NCBI GenBank assembly: GCA_018806985.1 | Contig: JADANN010000360.1 | Coordinates: 434,001 to 498,000 of the forward strand | Length of the DNA stretch: 64,000 nucleotides | DNA from: Angiostrongylus vasorum | Lineage: Eukaryota > Nematoda > Chromadorea > Rhabditida > Metastrongylidae | Direction: 5' to 3' | Part shown: one piece after another, positions 1 through 12,784 of the stretch | How the letters are laid out: every line of letters starts with the position of its first letter | Position numbering within the stretch: position 1 is the first letter of the stretch | Program-made: the position numbers and the translations under genes | The notes under the pieces: model-generated | Told to the model about the DNA's origin: nothing | Databases searched by the model: none | The model's input: only the letters and a program-made list of their open reading frames with translations

Positions 1-3000
1 AGAGTAGGCCACAAAGCGGTATGCTTTGACCCTCGTCTCGAGGTCCATGGGTGTGGGCCAGCGTCCGCCTGGGGAGGTCCGAAGACTTTTATAGGGGCAA
101 CTGGTGCCCGCCCAGGACCTGCTCCGCTAGCACCGCCGACGAATCACAACAGAGATTGACATTCAGAATAGCCACTATGTCGAAATCAATGACGATAATT
201 GTATTCGATTTCGTCGAAAGCACAACGAGTTTCAAAGGATGCGATTCCCATGAACAATTCGGAGAACCAAGTATCTAATAAGCTCGGCATTATCAATATG
301 CTTCTCTGTTCCTCATGAGCACACATGAAGATATCAAATAGAATTTCTCCGTTTCAAAAGGACTTGTATTCGCTTTCAGAACTGTTAGTTATGCTATTTT
401 AGAGCCGTAAGAGAAATAAGAGTTGCTGTAGAAGTTGAAGGAGGAATAGGAATCAAATGCACTTCTTTGCAAATAATGTAGGACATAATAGATTCCAGGA
501 TAATGGGCTGTTGGAAATTTTTATTAACTCTTAACTGTAGGGAACCTAGAGCTTTTTTGACTAGATGGCTGACTTGGCAGTAAGAGATTTCTATTGGCCG
601 CAGCAACGGTTTGTAGAAAAAAGTAGCTATTCAAAATTATTGAGGCCCATCTTCTTGCGATTCGATACGATTCGAAGCTTTTCCATCAAAAAATTTGTCA
701 TCACTGAACATATGTTCGCTACAGATACTACGTACTCAAGCAGTTCTTTCCACTTACAGAACTTTGCTTTCGCTTCCAGTAAACCGTAAGCCATCTTATA
801 TCATCGTAGCTGTCCAAGATTGAGGCCAGCTTTCGCAGCGCTGGAATTCCTGTAGTTTTCTCAGAACACTTAGTTTTGCTAGTCATTGGCCACACCGCCA
901 TTATCACATTTCACATTGCATTCTGAGACTGGTTTCTTTGTTTTATCACTTTTTTTTCGTTCATTGCGAAAAGGTCTCAAAAAAAACCTTCGTGAAATAA
1001 GAAGTGAAGCAGATGTAGTTGTAGTTTCAAAAGAACTTTAGTTGCAAAATCCGTACTCGTAGCTGCAAAAAATATTGCTAAAAGCTACGCAAACGCAGAA
1101 TAGAAGCGCAACGTAAGCGGTTTGGTTACTATCTTTCTGTACGGGTTTCCCAAAAAAAAACTACAAAGTCGCTATCACTTCACCGAAATAGACCATAAGA
1201 AAACGAAAGATGAGGAAAAGTGGAAGCTAGAGGGAGAAATCCGAGATTCTAAAAGAAATAAGTGGAATGAAAAAAAGCTCTTGATGAGAAGAAGACTGTG
1301 CAGAGAAGAAAAAAAGGTCTGACCAGAGGAGATATTTCAATGCCCGCTTTGTTTAAGCTCGTTAAGGAAAACGCATCTGCCCAATGGAAAACCAGCAGTG
1401 CCATGGAAGTATTCTTCATGGAAGTACCTTTGCCAAATACGCATGAGACCTGCTAGGATAACTCCATAGTTGTAAGACATGGATGCGACCGAGAAACAAA
1501 CCCTTTTGTACCTACTACCATTCACAACATTGCGCTCATGGGGTTATTATACGCGTCAACAAGCATTTCAGAGCTCCACACTTTACACCTACAGGGATCC
1601 GAATTTGCTTTGACAGTACATATCCCTACCGCCCTCTGTCAAGTAAGTACGACTAAGTTGTTGCGCTTCCTGTAATCTAGTCAAGCGATGCTAGGTTGTG
1701 GGTATTCTCCACTCCTTTAGTCGTGCTTAGCATAAGCGTGTCGTCAAAGTCGGACTTTTCCCAAACGTTCACGTCATTGTAGCTAAGTGGTGGTGCCGTC
1801 CCTAATTGCGATTATTGCGCTTTTCTAAATTTCTAGAAAAATTTAAAATTTTTCCCAAGAAAAAAAAAGGTTTTTTTCTAATTTTGAACAATTGGCACCC
1901 ATTTTTTTCGAGTTCAATGAAGGCCTGAATTCACATTCAGAAGCTAAGTAACAGTAATTTTGATTTTGCTTTTACCGTATCATCTCGTTGATGGAAAGGT
2001 GATTTCAATGCATTACTCCTTTGTTTGACAGATAGTAGAATTGTGATGGATTAGACCATGGAAGAATGAAGTTGAGCTTAAAACTAGCAGAAATTAGCTT
2101 GAATTTTAACCGACGTTAAAGTGAAAGTGGTCTTGTTCCGCACCAAAAATGCTGCGTTCACAGCTAAAATACCTTTTGCCCTGAAGAGGAACTGCATTTC
2201 ATAGAGTGTTGAAGTTCACCATATTACAGCGTTTCCTTACCAACGTTGTTCAAAATGTGCCAAATTCCAGAATCTAACTTTCAACCCGGGATTCATAGCA
2301 ATTGCTTTTTTGTTGAAAACTTTTCATAAAGAACTATGAAGTGACACACAAACATTGGCTACCTCACCAATTACTGAACAAATGAGTCGTAATGACCTGT
2401 AGGTTTTCGCAAAAGAATGCGGTATCTCCGTAGCAGTTAGGTCCTTCCATAAAAATGCCATCAATTTTTTTTGTATAAAAATTGTGTTAACAAACTGAGA
2501 AGTGCAAATGGGGCCCGTAACTACAACAACATAACGTTGTGAACTTACTTGAAGCACTCGAACCTAGGAACATGTAAAATTGTAACTTTGTATTCTAAGC
2601 TGTTTTTCTTTCCATTTTGACACTTGTCGTTATCGTACATGTTAGGGGACGTGAGCGTGGCGTTTGGAGTTATGGGAGCGCCGTCCAGCTGCGCTGATGG
2701 CTTCGGAACGCCGATCCGGCGGCGGTGAGAGTCGAGGCCATATCGCATTTCGAGGCGCCGGTCTGGAAGAGGGAACAGGTTGCTGCGCTTTGACTCAGCC
2801 GTCACCATCATTTCTCGGAAAACGTGCAATCGCCCAAGGACAAGTGTGTCGTCGAAGCGGCACTGCCGAACAACACCACATCCTCGATCCCACCATCTCA
2901 TACTGGGATTCGAAACAAATCGTGTGCACGAGGTCGGTCTAAATTCGCTTATAAAACATTAACAGCAAACCTAGTAAATCTGATGACAGATCAGAGCACA

Positions 3001-3980
3001 TCATCATAGGCTATCGACATAAATGAGGTTACGAATAATGTTTTCCATGAGTAATTTGTTTCGTCATTTATCAAAGTGTCATCTTAGAGGTCAGAATGGT
3101 TGTACGCAAAGCTATGGAAAGCCGACGTCTACTCAATTTCTGTTTGCACCTGTAAGGTATATTAACACAGTTTCAGAATCTCAGATTAATAGAGATTAAT
3201 AGACTGTAGGAAACTCCTCTTCCGCTGTACTTCAAGAAAGCTTATAAACTGTTAGGAATCGTAAAATATAGTAGTGTTTACCAATAAGTGGTGAAAATAC
3301 CTATTAAAACATGAAACTGTTTCAAGCTGCAATTTTTACAACTTTCTGAAGTAATAACACTGCTTCTTAGTGAATATTACTCAACATAATTCTGCCTATG
3401 ACCTAACTCAACAGCATACTTGAATAGAGCCGCTGCAGAGTAGGAAGCAGAACGCAAACGCAAACGATGCTGTTTTGATTAAATTGTCTCTTACATGTAT
3501 AAAGACCCAAGGTCTTCATCCGACTGCAATACACCTTACACCGCTAAATAGGAAAATCGACTGGAACACCTTGTCGCCATTTTATGATCCTTCTTCCGCA
3601 TATAGTCTATAAGCTTTTCATAAGGAACACCTTCACATGTGCATAACATATGAAAGCACTGGATTCTGAAAGCGCGATTTTATATCCGCAAAAAAAATAC
3701 TTCTATCAGCCTTCATCGGTGATGAATTGTAAATATTTTGTATAAAAATACCAGCAAATGACAGCTTACACGTTTAACCCTCCAAGGGTGGAGGATTCAT
3801 TAAGATTATATTGAAGCTGTCCACTTGCAAACTGTAGTACATTTTCTGTTGAAGGTCAAAAAGTGTACCCATGGCTGCTTTGCTCTTGTCGATGACAGCT
3901 CCTCTTGGGAAGTATACATAATACAGAGATAACTTAACTAAACTTTAGTAGACGTGTTGGGTGTTCATTTTAACAACTAC
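1..3980. other. Intergenic, no gene recognised
   Basis: No exon with a recognisable protein family was found here. Two GC-rich patches stand out from the AT-rich background: about 1-160 and about 2640-2905. Both are open in more than one frame on both strands, so open frames alone are weak evidence of coding. The rest contains short shadow ORFs and A/T runs only. Confidence 0.5.
2545..2901 (-). other. GC-rich island with a 118-residue open frame, unknown
   Basis: A roughly 260-base GC-rich block (2640-2905) sits inside AT-rich DNA. The minus-strand frame gives 118 residues starting MRWWDRGCGV and rich in Arg; a plus-strand frame and a second minus frame are also largely open. I recognise no domain. 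It could be an isolated exon, a fragment of a repeat, or a CpG-rich element. The GC richness by itself explains the lack of stop codons, so a gene call is not supported. Confidence 0.25.
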
Positions 3981-3981
3981 T

Positions 3982-4253
3982 CAGCGAGTGTAGAGCAGTG
4001 CTGAGAGCCGTGCTGCAATACACATAGGATCGATCTCGGCGCCGCAGGCTCACCAAGCCCTCCATCCCTCCGGTTTCGCCAGATTGCTACCTCACTTGCC
4101 TGGGGGGAACAGTAGCAGTGACTCGATACATCGGTAGGCCAGTCACTGCAAAAGAGCCAGATATGCATTCAATCACCTCCAACGATGCTTAATGAAGTCG
4201 AATTCATGGCGCACCCTCCAGGGATTGATCAACGTCGAGAGCTTTATCCTTTT
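3982..4253 (+). repeat. SINE1 copy
   Basis: This is a tRNA-derived SINE of about 270 bases. It has an A-box-like TAGAGCAGTG near its start and a B-box-like GGATCGATCTC, then the shared central block, and ends in the family tail GAGAGCTTTATCC. The A box is more diverged than in other copies. Confidence 0.85.
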
Positions 4254-5803
4254 ACCGTTTTATTAAACGCGACTGGGCGCGGTATCACTGTCAGCAGCAG
4301 AAAGTCGTTGACTTCATAATCCACGATCTTGGCCGCTGTGCATGATCGGCATGGTTGCAGGAATGCACGTTGTACTAAGTCAAATTTAGGAATTGAAAGG
4401 CAAAGAATAAAGCTTGCAGCGTTGATCTTACCTTGGGGATGCGCCATTGGCATTGGAGTTCACCAGACATCACGAAGTTGATTCAATGCATGTCTGGCCT
4501 ATATTGTGACTTACGGTGCCTACCAAAGTATGAAGTCACTGTTGTTATCCTCCCGGACAGATCTGAGCGGTGTGATGAAACGCTTCGTGAGCACAGAGCG
4601 CCGGACTGAACCGGATACTGATTTATTGTGTATTGCAGAGCACTGCTCTACACGCACCAATTTAAGAATATGTGCCATATTGCTTCCCAAAAAAAGAAGC
4701 AAAATATTGTTAGCACACTAACATTAACGGTCTCGAAGGAGCTAATTACCACACTTTCTCTGCAGGTCTACGAACCTCTATGAAGGTGAAGAGTTAGTTT
4801 CATTGAAGCACTCAAATATCGCAACGGAGAGACATTTTCGTTCTTAAATACACATTCCAAAGCGTTAATTTACTGAATATTACGGACTCAAGAGCTTTAG
4901 ACGCAGCAAGTTTAATTACTCAAACTAATGGGAAAGGTTTCCGTTTAATTATATTTCACATCGCATCAAACTAGGGATAGCAGAGTCCATGGAATTACCA
5001 CACCCTGGGATTGATGAGAAATGCATTCAATAATCCACCGATGGCCAATGGACAATCACTCCGTTATGGCTGCAGGTTTCGCTCGAGTCGAACTGTAACG
5101 TAGAAGTGACGGTTTCTCCTCCGAACACTCATCATAAGATATTCGCCGTTTGAAGCTGGAAGTCTATATGAGAGGAAACCTGTGCCACTGAAAGGTTAGT
5201 AAGTTGTCGGTGGCTCTCTTTTCACTATAAGCAATAGAAATGGTTTTCCTACTAAAACTCTGACTCTTTTCGTGTCATTCAAGCAAGCGAAACCAATTGA
5301 GCAACTCTGGCACGCGATAGGAGCGAACGGCGATTTCACGGATGCCCAGAAATAGGACGTAATCCATAATTTAATGGTTTCCGTCAATTGTGATATCTAA
5401 AATATTTCAACGCTTTATAGCAATACGACCATTGTATTACAGACTGACATGAAAGACGGATTCCCAACAAAACTTGCCGTTAATGAACAAGTTGTTCCAT
5501 TTCTATCCGAACTCTCCTCGATGACTTAACAAGAGGCTGTTAGCACGTGTTTTCTGTTTCAATGACTCGACGTTTTTCAACACAGAGCCTTCCACGAAAC
5601 TAAAACCTAATAACTGCTGTCTGCGGTCCCTATGGATGCACAGATTCATTGAAATACGTGGACAACAGGAAAACTGCTGGGATGAAAGCGAAGTCGCCAA
5701 AGTGCTGGTCATTGAAGGCCAACATGTGCGTTAACAAAAGAATGGTGTAAAAAAAAGCACCATTTTTCCAGCTTTCTTTTTTCGCTCGTATCTGGTAATA
5801 AAG
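4254..5803. other. Intergenic, nothing recognised
   Basis: No supported gene, RNA or repeat was identified. Short ORFs on both strands lack domain similarity and splice context. Confidence 0.5.
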
Positions 5804-6062
5804 GGATAAAGCTCTCGGCGTTGATCAATCCATACGCCATGCATTCGAGTTCATTAAGCATCGTTGGAAGTGACTGAATGCGCATCTGGCCTTTACAACG
5901 ATTCGCGGTGGTCTACCGATGTATCAAGCCAGTGCTGCTATCCTCCCAGACAGGTCTAGTACCAATTTGCCAACCCCCGTAGGGATGGAAGGCTTAGTGG
6001 GGTATGGATACGAAGATCGATTCCACGTGTGTGTTGCAGGGCGCCTGCGACCACTGCGCCAC
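5804..6062 (-). repeat. SINE1 copy
   Basis: A near-complete SINE1 lies in minus orientation: the tail (AAAGCTCTCGGCG on the plus strand) comes first and the tRNA-like head (complement of GCGCAGTGG) comes last. A small deletion removes part of the region after GATCAATCC. Confidence 0.85.
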
Positions 6063-8207
6063 TTAACGGTATCTGATAATAAGTGGTCTAAAATGGATTC
6101 ACTACTGTCTTAACAAATAATGGTAGATAAATCTAATTTCCAAAAGCCCCCAGCTAGAAAAGACCACTAAAAAATTAGGAGAAGTTTGTGTAAAAAACTG
6201 GATTGATAGGAAGGATGACAAACGATCCCGGATTTTCGTTACGATTTCTGGCTTTGTTTGCTGTTGTGATGGTGCATTGCGATGCAGAAAAAGCTTAGAA
6301 AACCGCTTCGACCATGCACTTTGTAAATGCACGTTGATGTTACTGTCATATCAACGGTAGGCTGATAACAGATGATATGATTTATAGGAGTGCAGCTGTT
6401 CTTATCTCTAGTCTTCACTTAGTTTTTTACTACCAGATAAATAGGCAGCGTTGTATATGGAATTCTGACGTAAAAAATACGCTTCAGCCTCAAGTATCGA
6501 GGAGGCCACATTTAAACATGGAAGCCTAGTTAATTTATACCTGAAATCGTTGCAATCATAACTGAAATTTAGCCATAAAACGGTAGAGCTACCACAGATT
6601 CTTCTTGCGAGATACCTTGGATTCATCTAGGCAGGCTATAACCTGTAGTGACGAGTCGAAAACTTCCTAAACATTCAACGAGATGACTTAGGACGGAAAA
6701 AATCTTACTGATTTAGTAAAATACCTAGGCTTGTAAAATTTTTCGGTACAGACACAGCAGTAGTAGAAATATTGCAATACGTACGCAATCACCTATATCC
6801 ACCTAACCCAAAGCGTAGCATATTTCCCATCTTTCTGGAGCCAAGAAATTAGCACCAAAACCATCTTCTAGGAAAAAGCTTTCTGTTATCCACAAGGCGT
6901 GGCAACTGCCTGTACTGAAGGCGTGAGAACGGTCAAACACGGTTATCCAAGGACTACGAGGAGAATCAAATCACAGACATTCAAAAGTGACCAAAAAAAC
7001 ACCAGATAGCAACCTAATCAACACAAAAAAATTCGAACACTAAAACAGACGATAGATGTGACGACACTAAGCGATGGATGAAAGAAGTGCTGGAATTCTC
7101 ACAATAGGTGATTTTGGATCATGTTAAAGTTTGTGTTTGTGGATGCACAGTATGTAAACTTCCAAGTATTTCTGTAACATAACCGCTTTGCCTTTCTGTG
7201 CTAGGCAAACACTGGATGGAATAGCGAGACCAAGAAAAAGTCCAGTGTTCGAGTCGGTAGTGTATGAAAGCACTTATTCTAACGTCAGTGTTTGTAAAGA
7301 TGAATCAGATGCGATTCATTGTCCGTTGTTCCTCCAAAAAAACGTCTTGTCTCTGGCGATCGCTTTACCAATAATTACAGGGGATAATTTTGGCGTTTTT
7401 GAGATTTTAATATCCACCTATTCCATAGGTAACCGTGATCAATCATGATGATTGCAAAGGATGGAACAATTCATTGAAAAACTAACGACATCTATTAAAA
7501 AAATGAATTTCATAGGTGTGAATCATATCGACCATGACGGACTGCAGCTCATTTTTGATCCACTTCTGATTTAGAATGGTAAGGAAGAAGCTGCGAACAG
7601 TGAGTATAAAGAATATGTCCTTTTAGACGAAGTTCGGAAAAAAATGAGTCGGAGGATGAGGTGATGACTATGAGCTCATCAATGAATGCTCAAACATTGT
7701 GATTCCTCAATTCTGCGATGGCATCATTTCCTTCTGATTCGACACTTTCTATTAATGTGCGCGAGATCATTTTTGTTTGGATCATTTATGACTCATAAGA
7801 ATGATTTGGAACCTGGTTATGGAAGAGGCAAACAGATGTGGATAAGAGAAGGACATTCATTAGAGCACACAACTTCCTAGGTGAAGGGATCAATCGGTTC
7901 CTACGTTCTATGTTAAACTGCCGCGATTGAAGTATTACTGGAGTTCGTCCTTTGGAAAATGTCTTGGTGAACTTAAAGATGTGACCAAAGGAGGTTTGAA
8001 AAGCTGATAGCTTACTTCCATTTGGCCGACAATGTAACCTATGGTGGAAAAGAAAGGCTATATACTGAATGATCTCGTCGATCGAACCTGCGAGGAAGTC
8101 TACATACATGATCAAAAATTCGTCTATTGACCTGTGCATCCTGGGGTTGGATTTGCACTCCTCCAATATATAGAGAGGAAGTGTGGGATCAAAGAGTTTA
8201 AATTATC
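6063..8207. other. Intergenic, nothing recognised
   Basis: No gene or known repeat could be supported. Several ORFs of 60-126 codons occur, but none shows a domain, and the longest (7786-8166, minus) has no splice or coding-bias support. Confidence 0.5.
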
Positions 8208-8610
8208 ATTTACCGCCCAACGGTTTACCGCCTCATCGTGGCTGAGACCTGTTCCTGGGTGTCGGACTGCGATGTGCAGCGGGTGGATCCATCCCCCTAG
8301 CAGGGTCTCCCAAGCTGAGAACGAGTCCGGCGTTTCCATCAGGAAGCCCTAGTTAAGAGTAAACCAATACCAGGATCCACCACCGTCCTGGTATCAAACA
8401 AACTCGCATGGTGGCAAACCTCCCTCTGATCCACAAGGGCGGTGACTGCCTGTGGTGGTGATGACTTCGGGCAGACTTTTGACTAGGCTGATCTTGGGAC
8501 TCCAGGGAACCACGTTAGCTAAAGAAACAAAACTCCGAAAAAATGGAAATTATGCTAGGGGCTCGCACAACCAATGAGGACGGGCCATCCGAGTATCCGA
8601 GTAATTATCA
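8208..8610 (+). repeat. SINE4 copy (RTE-tailed repeat)
   Basis: A nearly full-length copy of an approximately 390-base repeat found about ten times in the window. It begins near TTTACCGCCTCATCGTGGCT and ends near CATCCGAGTATCCGAGTAA. The last 70 bases match the 3' end of the RTE copy at 10.35-10.44 kb. No A or B box is convincing. Confidence 0.85.
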
Positions 8611-8723
8611 CTTAATATGACTAAACATATAGAATTATCACTGTGAACCGACTTTTTCTTAGAACTCGGCATAAATTACTAGTGCACTTTGTTTCATTGA
8701 TAAGCTAGCGCGACGTTGTCACT

Positions 8724-8835
8724 AAATATTTATTCGGTTAACATTTCGACGTGTTCTTGTTCAACTGTGGGCCATTTACTCGGATCTGAAGAAGATGAAG
8801 ACGCCGAAACGTTGTTAGCCGAATAAATATTTGCT
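8724..8835. repeat. Foldback element ending in GCCGAAACGTTG
   Basis: The left arm reads ATATTTATTCGGTTAACA and the right arm its near reverse complement TGTTAGCCGAATAAATAT, with about 70 bases between. The right arm is preceded by CTGAAGA and CGCCGAAACGTTG. A related sequence with the same CTGAAGA...CCGAAACGTTAG order occurs at 31980-32035. The arrangement recalls the terminal repeats of Penelope-like elements, but no protein remnant is attached, so the class is uncertain. Confidence 0.5.
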
Positions 8836-9206
8836 AACAACCTCCTGTTAGCTTATCAATGAAACAAGGTATATAGAATTGTGGCGCTTGCCCACATAGC
8901 TTATTCTGGAACTCGAATTGTGATCGGTTTGACGGTTTGACGGTTTGAGGTTCCTCGTTCATGGATAAAAGCATCTGCACACTGACAATTGCATACGAGG
9001 AACTTGCTGAAAGCTTGGTCCACAAGGGAATCTGCATAATTCGCATGAGCATGATAAACATGAAAAGACTGCCCACGTAGGCCATGCTACAGAGGTTGAA
9101 GAAAGTGTGATTGGAGGCTGGATAGAATTGGAGTACTGGCGCCGAGATGCGAAACCAAAGGAGACATTATTGTGTTCACGGTGCCTCCTTCGCCATAGTT
9201 AATTAC

Positions 9207-9496
9207 AAAGGATAGAGGACAAAGCATTCAGCCTGGATCTATCTTTGGAGGACATGCATTACTGCGTATGACTTCACCAAGCACCGCAGAGGTGACTGAA
9301 TGCATATCTGGGCGATACAGTGAAAACGTGGTGAGCTACCGATCTGTCAATTCAATGATGCCATCCTCCCAGAAAAGTCTGGTACCTGTTTGCTGACTCC
9401 GGATAGATAGAAGGCTTAAAGACCCTTGAGCTCGTGATCGAACCAATGACGTTTGTATTACAAGGATTCTCAAATCACTACGCCTGCACGCCCCCC
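9207..9496 (-). repeat. SINE1 copy, degenerate
   Basis: A diverged minus-oriented SINE1 is recognisable from GACTGAATGCATATCTGG-type and CTGGTACC-type blocks and the terminal complement of the GCGTGC head. Confidence 0.7.
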
Positions 9497-9681
9497 ATCG
9501 TTAACTAAATAAGGGGTTTTCACCACTTACTTATTTAGACATGTCTGATTGAAGCATGAAAGACTTATTTTCACAATGTTCCTCGTGACCAAGAGGGCCC
9601 AAAATACGGGTGTATTTGAGTTATCTTCGAAATGATAGTCTTCCCACGTGCTTGGAGAAACAGTCAAAAAAATAAAGGAAC

Positions 9682-9850
9682 GATCAATAGAACTAGCTGA
9701 GAGACCGGCGAAACGAAGGACCCGCATGGTGTGGTGGTGAGCGTGCTACTCCCCGGAAAGGACAATAGTGCGTTCGTTCCCCACCGTAGACACCTGCGGT
9801 CCGGAGTTTTTGCAAATATCTCAGTATCATTAAAAGAAATAAATGAACGG
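9682..9850 (+). repeat. SINE3 copy
   Basis: This tRNA-derived SINE carries GGACCCGCATGGTGTGGTGG (A-box region), a degraded B box near TGCGTTCGTTCCCC, then the family body CACCTGCGGTCCGGAG and AAATATCTCAG. Confidence 0.8.
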
Positions 9851-10351
9851 CAACGCTGTGTTCGCTATTACTACAAAAATTTTTTTGAAATCACATAAAC
9901 TCTTTAATTGCAGCCACATGATTTGGGAGGTCTGGAGTCTGTAATCTATTAAGACTCTAAATACTAAGTGGAGGAGTCAAATCTAAAAAACTACTAAATG
10001 TAGAAGAAATACTTATAAGTAAAGTGAAAAGGTACACTATGTTTAAAAACAATGATGTACCTGCTCTTCAATCTTGCACCGCGCTACTACTAAGAGATGC
10101 AATTAGGCGTCAATTTCCAATGTTCAAGAACAGGAAAAACACTCCGTGTTACCACCTGTTCAACAAGCAGGGATGTCGCCCGCGAACTCATGAGGACCAA
10201 ACTCGTCCCAGTGATTCCTCTTTTTCGTGAACTCTAAGGGGTGCAATGCAGCATTTCTCTGACTATGCTGGGTGAAACACCTGGTGTAAGGAAGATGAAG
10301 AAACTCAAGCTACTTAAGCCCACGGTTGGTAACTATACCGAGCATATTTTA

Positions 10352-11330
10352 TTTACTTACTTGGATACTTTGATGGCCTGTCCTCACTGGCTGTTCGAAC
10401 CCAGCATAATCTCCATTTGTTTCTCTCGCGCAATCGTCGTCCATTGCAGTGGACCACTTCGAACATGGTGACGCCCGCCACGTATATTTCGAACTCTTAA
10501 AATCTTTTCCATTTGCTAATGCAAATGGCTGACGCTAGCCACTAACACGTTCGCCCATCGTTTGGGTGACCTTCCAAGAGGACACCTGTTTTCTCTTGGA
10601 ATCCACTGCACTGGTCTTTTCGTCCATCCGTCATCTGTTCTTCTTATTATGTGACCTTCACACTGCTCTCCTTCTTCTGTCTAATTCCTACTTCATGTTG
10701 TTCTCCATATTCATTAAGTGTCCCAAGTACATGTCCGTGGTAGTCTCTGTAATCAAGGAACCATCCTGTTCAATTTGTTAGCCTTTGCACCGTGGATTCC
10801 CCCATGAACTGCGTTTGCATCCTCTTTATGTGCAGTCTAATCTTTTTTTCCCGCCTTGAAGTACGCTGAGCATCGTCTCCGCTTCACTGGTACTCCTCGA
10901 AAAAAATTACGATGTCGTCCGCGAAATGAAAACTTAGCACCATTTTTTCCATTAATACGCATGCTGTTTTCGTCCCAATCGTCTGATTTCATTATCTACT
11001 GAAGTGCGCAAGTAAACATCCTTGGCAATACGGTTTCACCTGGTCAAACTCCCTTCCATATGGTCGATGAAAAAAGGTGTTTATTTGTGAAGCACTTCCG
11101 ATTGCAATCAATAATTGCTCGTATGCAGAAAGGGGGTAAAACCCTTGGTCGACGAGCGCTGTTAGAGTGCATTCCTTTCTCCGACATCAAACGCTTCATC
11201 GTAATGGATAAAGGTTAGGACAAGGAGAAGATGCCCTCTCGATAAACTTTCACGACCTACGATATGGTTTGGATGTGGTCCAAGCAGAATCCCTCTCCGA
11301 ATCTTCTTTGCTCGGCTGGTGGTGCCTAAT
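10352..11330 (-). mobile_element. RTE-type retrotransposon remnant (copy E)
   Basis: Minus-strand translation gives diverged reverse transcriptase motifs in order: a DHIQT block near 11265-11285, LTFIHYDEAFD near 11198-11230, and FADDIV at about 10910-10927, an intact two-aspartate box. A C-terminal WTTIARE segment follows near 10440. Stops and frameshifts separate them, so it is a pseudogene. The last 80 bases (10353-10436) are the same tail carried by the SINE4 repeats. The 5' boundary is not clear and the element could reach about 11700. Confidence 0.8.
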
Positions 11331-11825
11331 GCAGGGTTTTCGATATATTGTACGGTAGTTACGAACATCCCTTCGGCCACTCTTCTTGGATACCATGAGC
11401 GTGCACGAAAACCCTCAATTGGCTTGGGATTTTCTCTTTCTGAAAGGAAGATGTCGTGTGGGTTGCGAGAACTACATATAATTTGTGGCCTCCACCTCGA
11501 AGAATGTCGGCGGTGGTTTTATAGCGCCCCTAGAGCTGTGCCTCTCTTCGTTATTTCTATCGCAACTTCCTAACCAACAGGGATTTGGGTCCGAGATGAG
11601 AATTGTGGGGCTGATAGGACTGGTATAGAACTTTTTAGGTACCAATTCCATATGATGGCAGCATACAGTGATATACTGCACAAGTTTTAGGTCCTTCGAC
11701 AAGCAGCATGGAGTCTCTGGTCTTCATTTATCTGCTAGTCATGCGAGGATAGGATATTATAAGGGATATCCTCGTTATAAAAAAACCGTTAACTGATTTT
11801 TACTGACATCGCCTATAAAATGCGG

Positions 11826-12030
11826 ATGAGAGAAAGGGAAACAAAGGACCAGCATGGTGTGGTGGTGAACGCGTTAGCCCCCGGAAAGGGTAATAATATG
11901 TTCGGTCCCACCACAGACACCAGCGGTCCGGAGTTTTGCAAATATCTCAGCTACATTATAGTTGTATTTCACATAATATCCTACCATTAAAAATTAGTAG
12001 GCAGTAAGTAAAAATTGACGATATTGTGAT
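11826..12030 (+). repeat. SINE3 copy
   Basis: SINE3 with the head CAGCATGGTGTGGTGGTGAA, a B-box-like TGTTCGGTCCC, the CACCAGCGGTCCGGAG body, and the family 3' end TAGTAGGCAGTAAGTAAAA. Confidence 0.85.
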
Positions 12031-12035
12031 TTATA

Positions 12036-12310
12036 CCATAGCTTCAGCTTAACTGCGTTCATACCGATTTGTGCTCTCCGGATCAATCCCGCCGGCGGGT
12101 GAATGATTGCTGATGGCACTGATCGATAAAACTAGCTGAGAGACAGGCGAAACGAAGGACCCACATGGTATGATGGTGAACGCATTACTCCACGGAAAGG
12201 GAATAACATGTTCGGTCCCCACCGCAGACCTTAGCGGTCCAGAGTTTTGCAAATATCTCAGCTACATTACGGTTGTAAAGTTTTCAATTCCTCCATTATC
12301 AATTAGTGGA
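12036..12310 (+). repeat. SINE3 copy with long 5' part
   Basis: A second SINE3 directly follows the previous one in the same direction. It includes the longer 5' leader (CATACCGATTTGTGCTCTCC and TGATTGCTGATGGCA) that most copies lack, then the tRNA-like portion and body. Confidence 0.8.
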
Positions 12311-12784
12311 GAAACTATCGTTTCCTCCTACTTTTTTATTTTTCAAAAACCACCTTCCTCGCCTAAGGCTTGATGAGTCTACCAAATTCTTCGGTATTTC
12401 CATTAACATAAGAAACGTTAAAGTCTCAAGGCTGAGGTATTATTAGCATAGAGGTGCTGCTTATACACGCCATTCCCTGTGTCTAAGTTTTGTTAAGAGA
12501 CAGAGCTGTCGAGTCTTCTTCATTTGTCGAATAATGCGCGATATAATGGAAGAGAGAGGCTACACAAGATCAGGCCAGTCGTGGAACTTATCAACAGAAA
12601 ATACTTAAAAGTTTACGGGGCTGGTAAAAAACGTCTGTATCAACGGGCCTCCCATCCCTCTTGCTATTGGAAAAAGACATTCTGCCAATCCAACCCACAT
12701 GAGATGCAAGTACGATGTCAAAGATCTGCTGTAAGAGTGTAGAAATAGTGCGAAGTTGAAGGAACAAGTGTATTAAATTTCACT

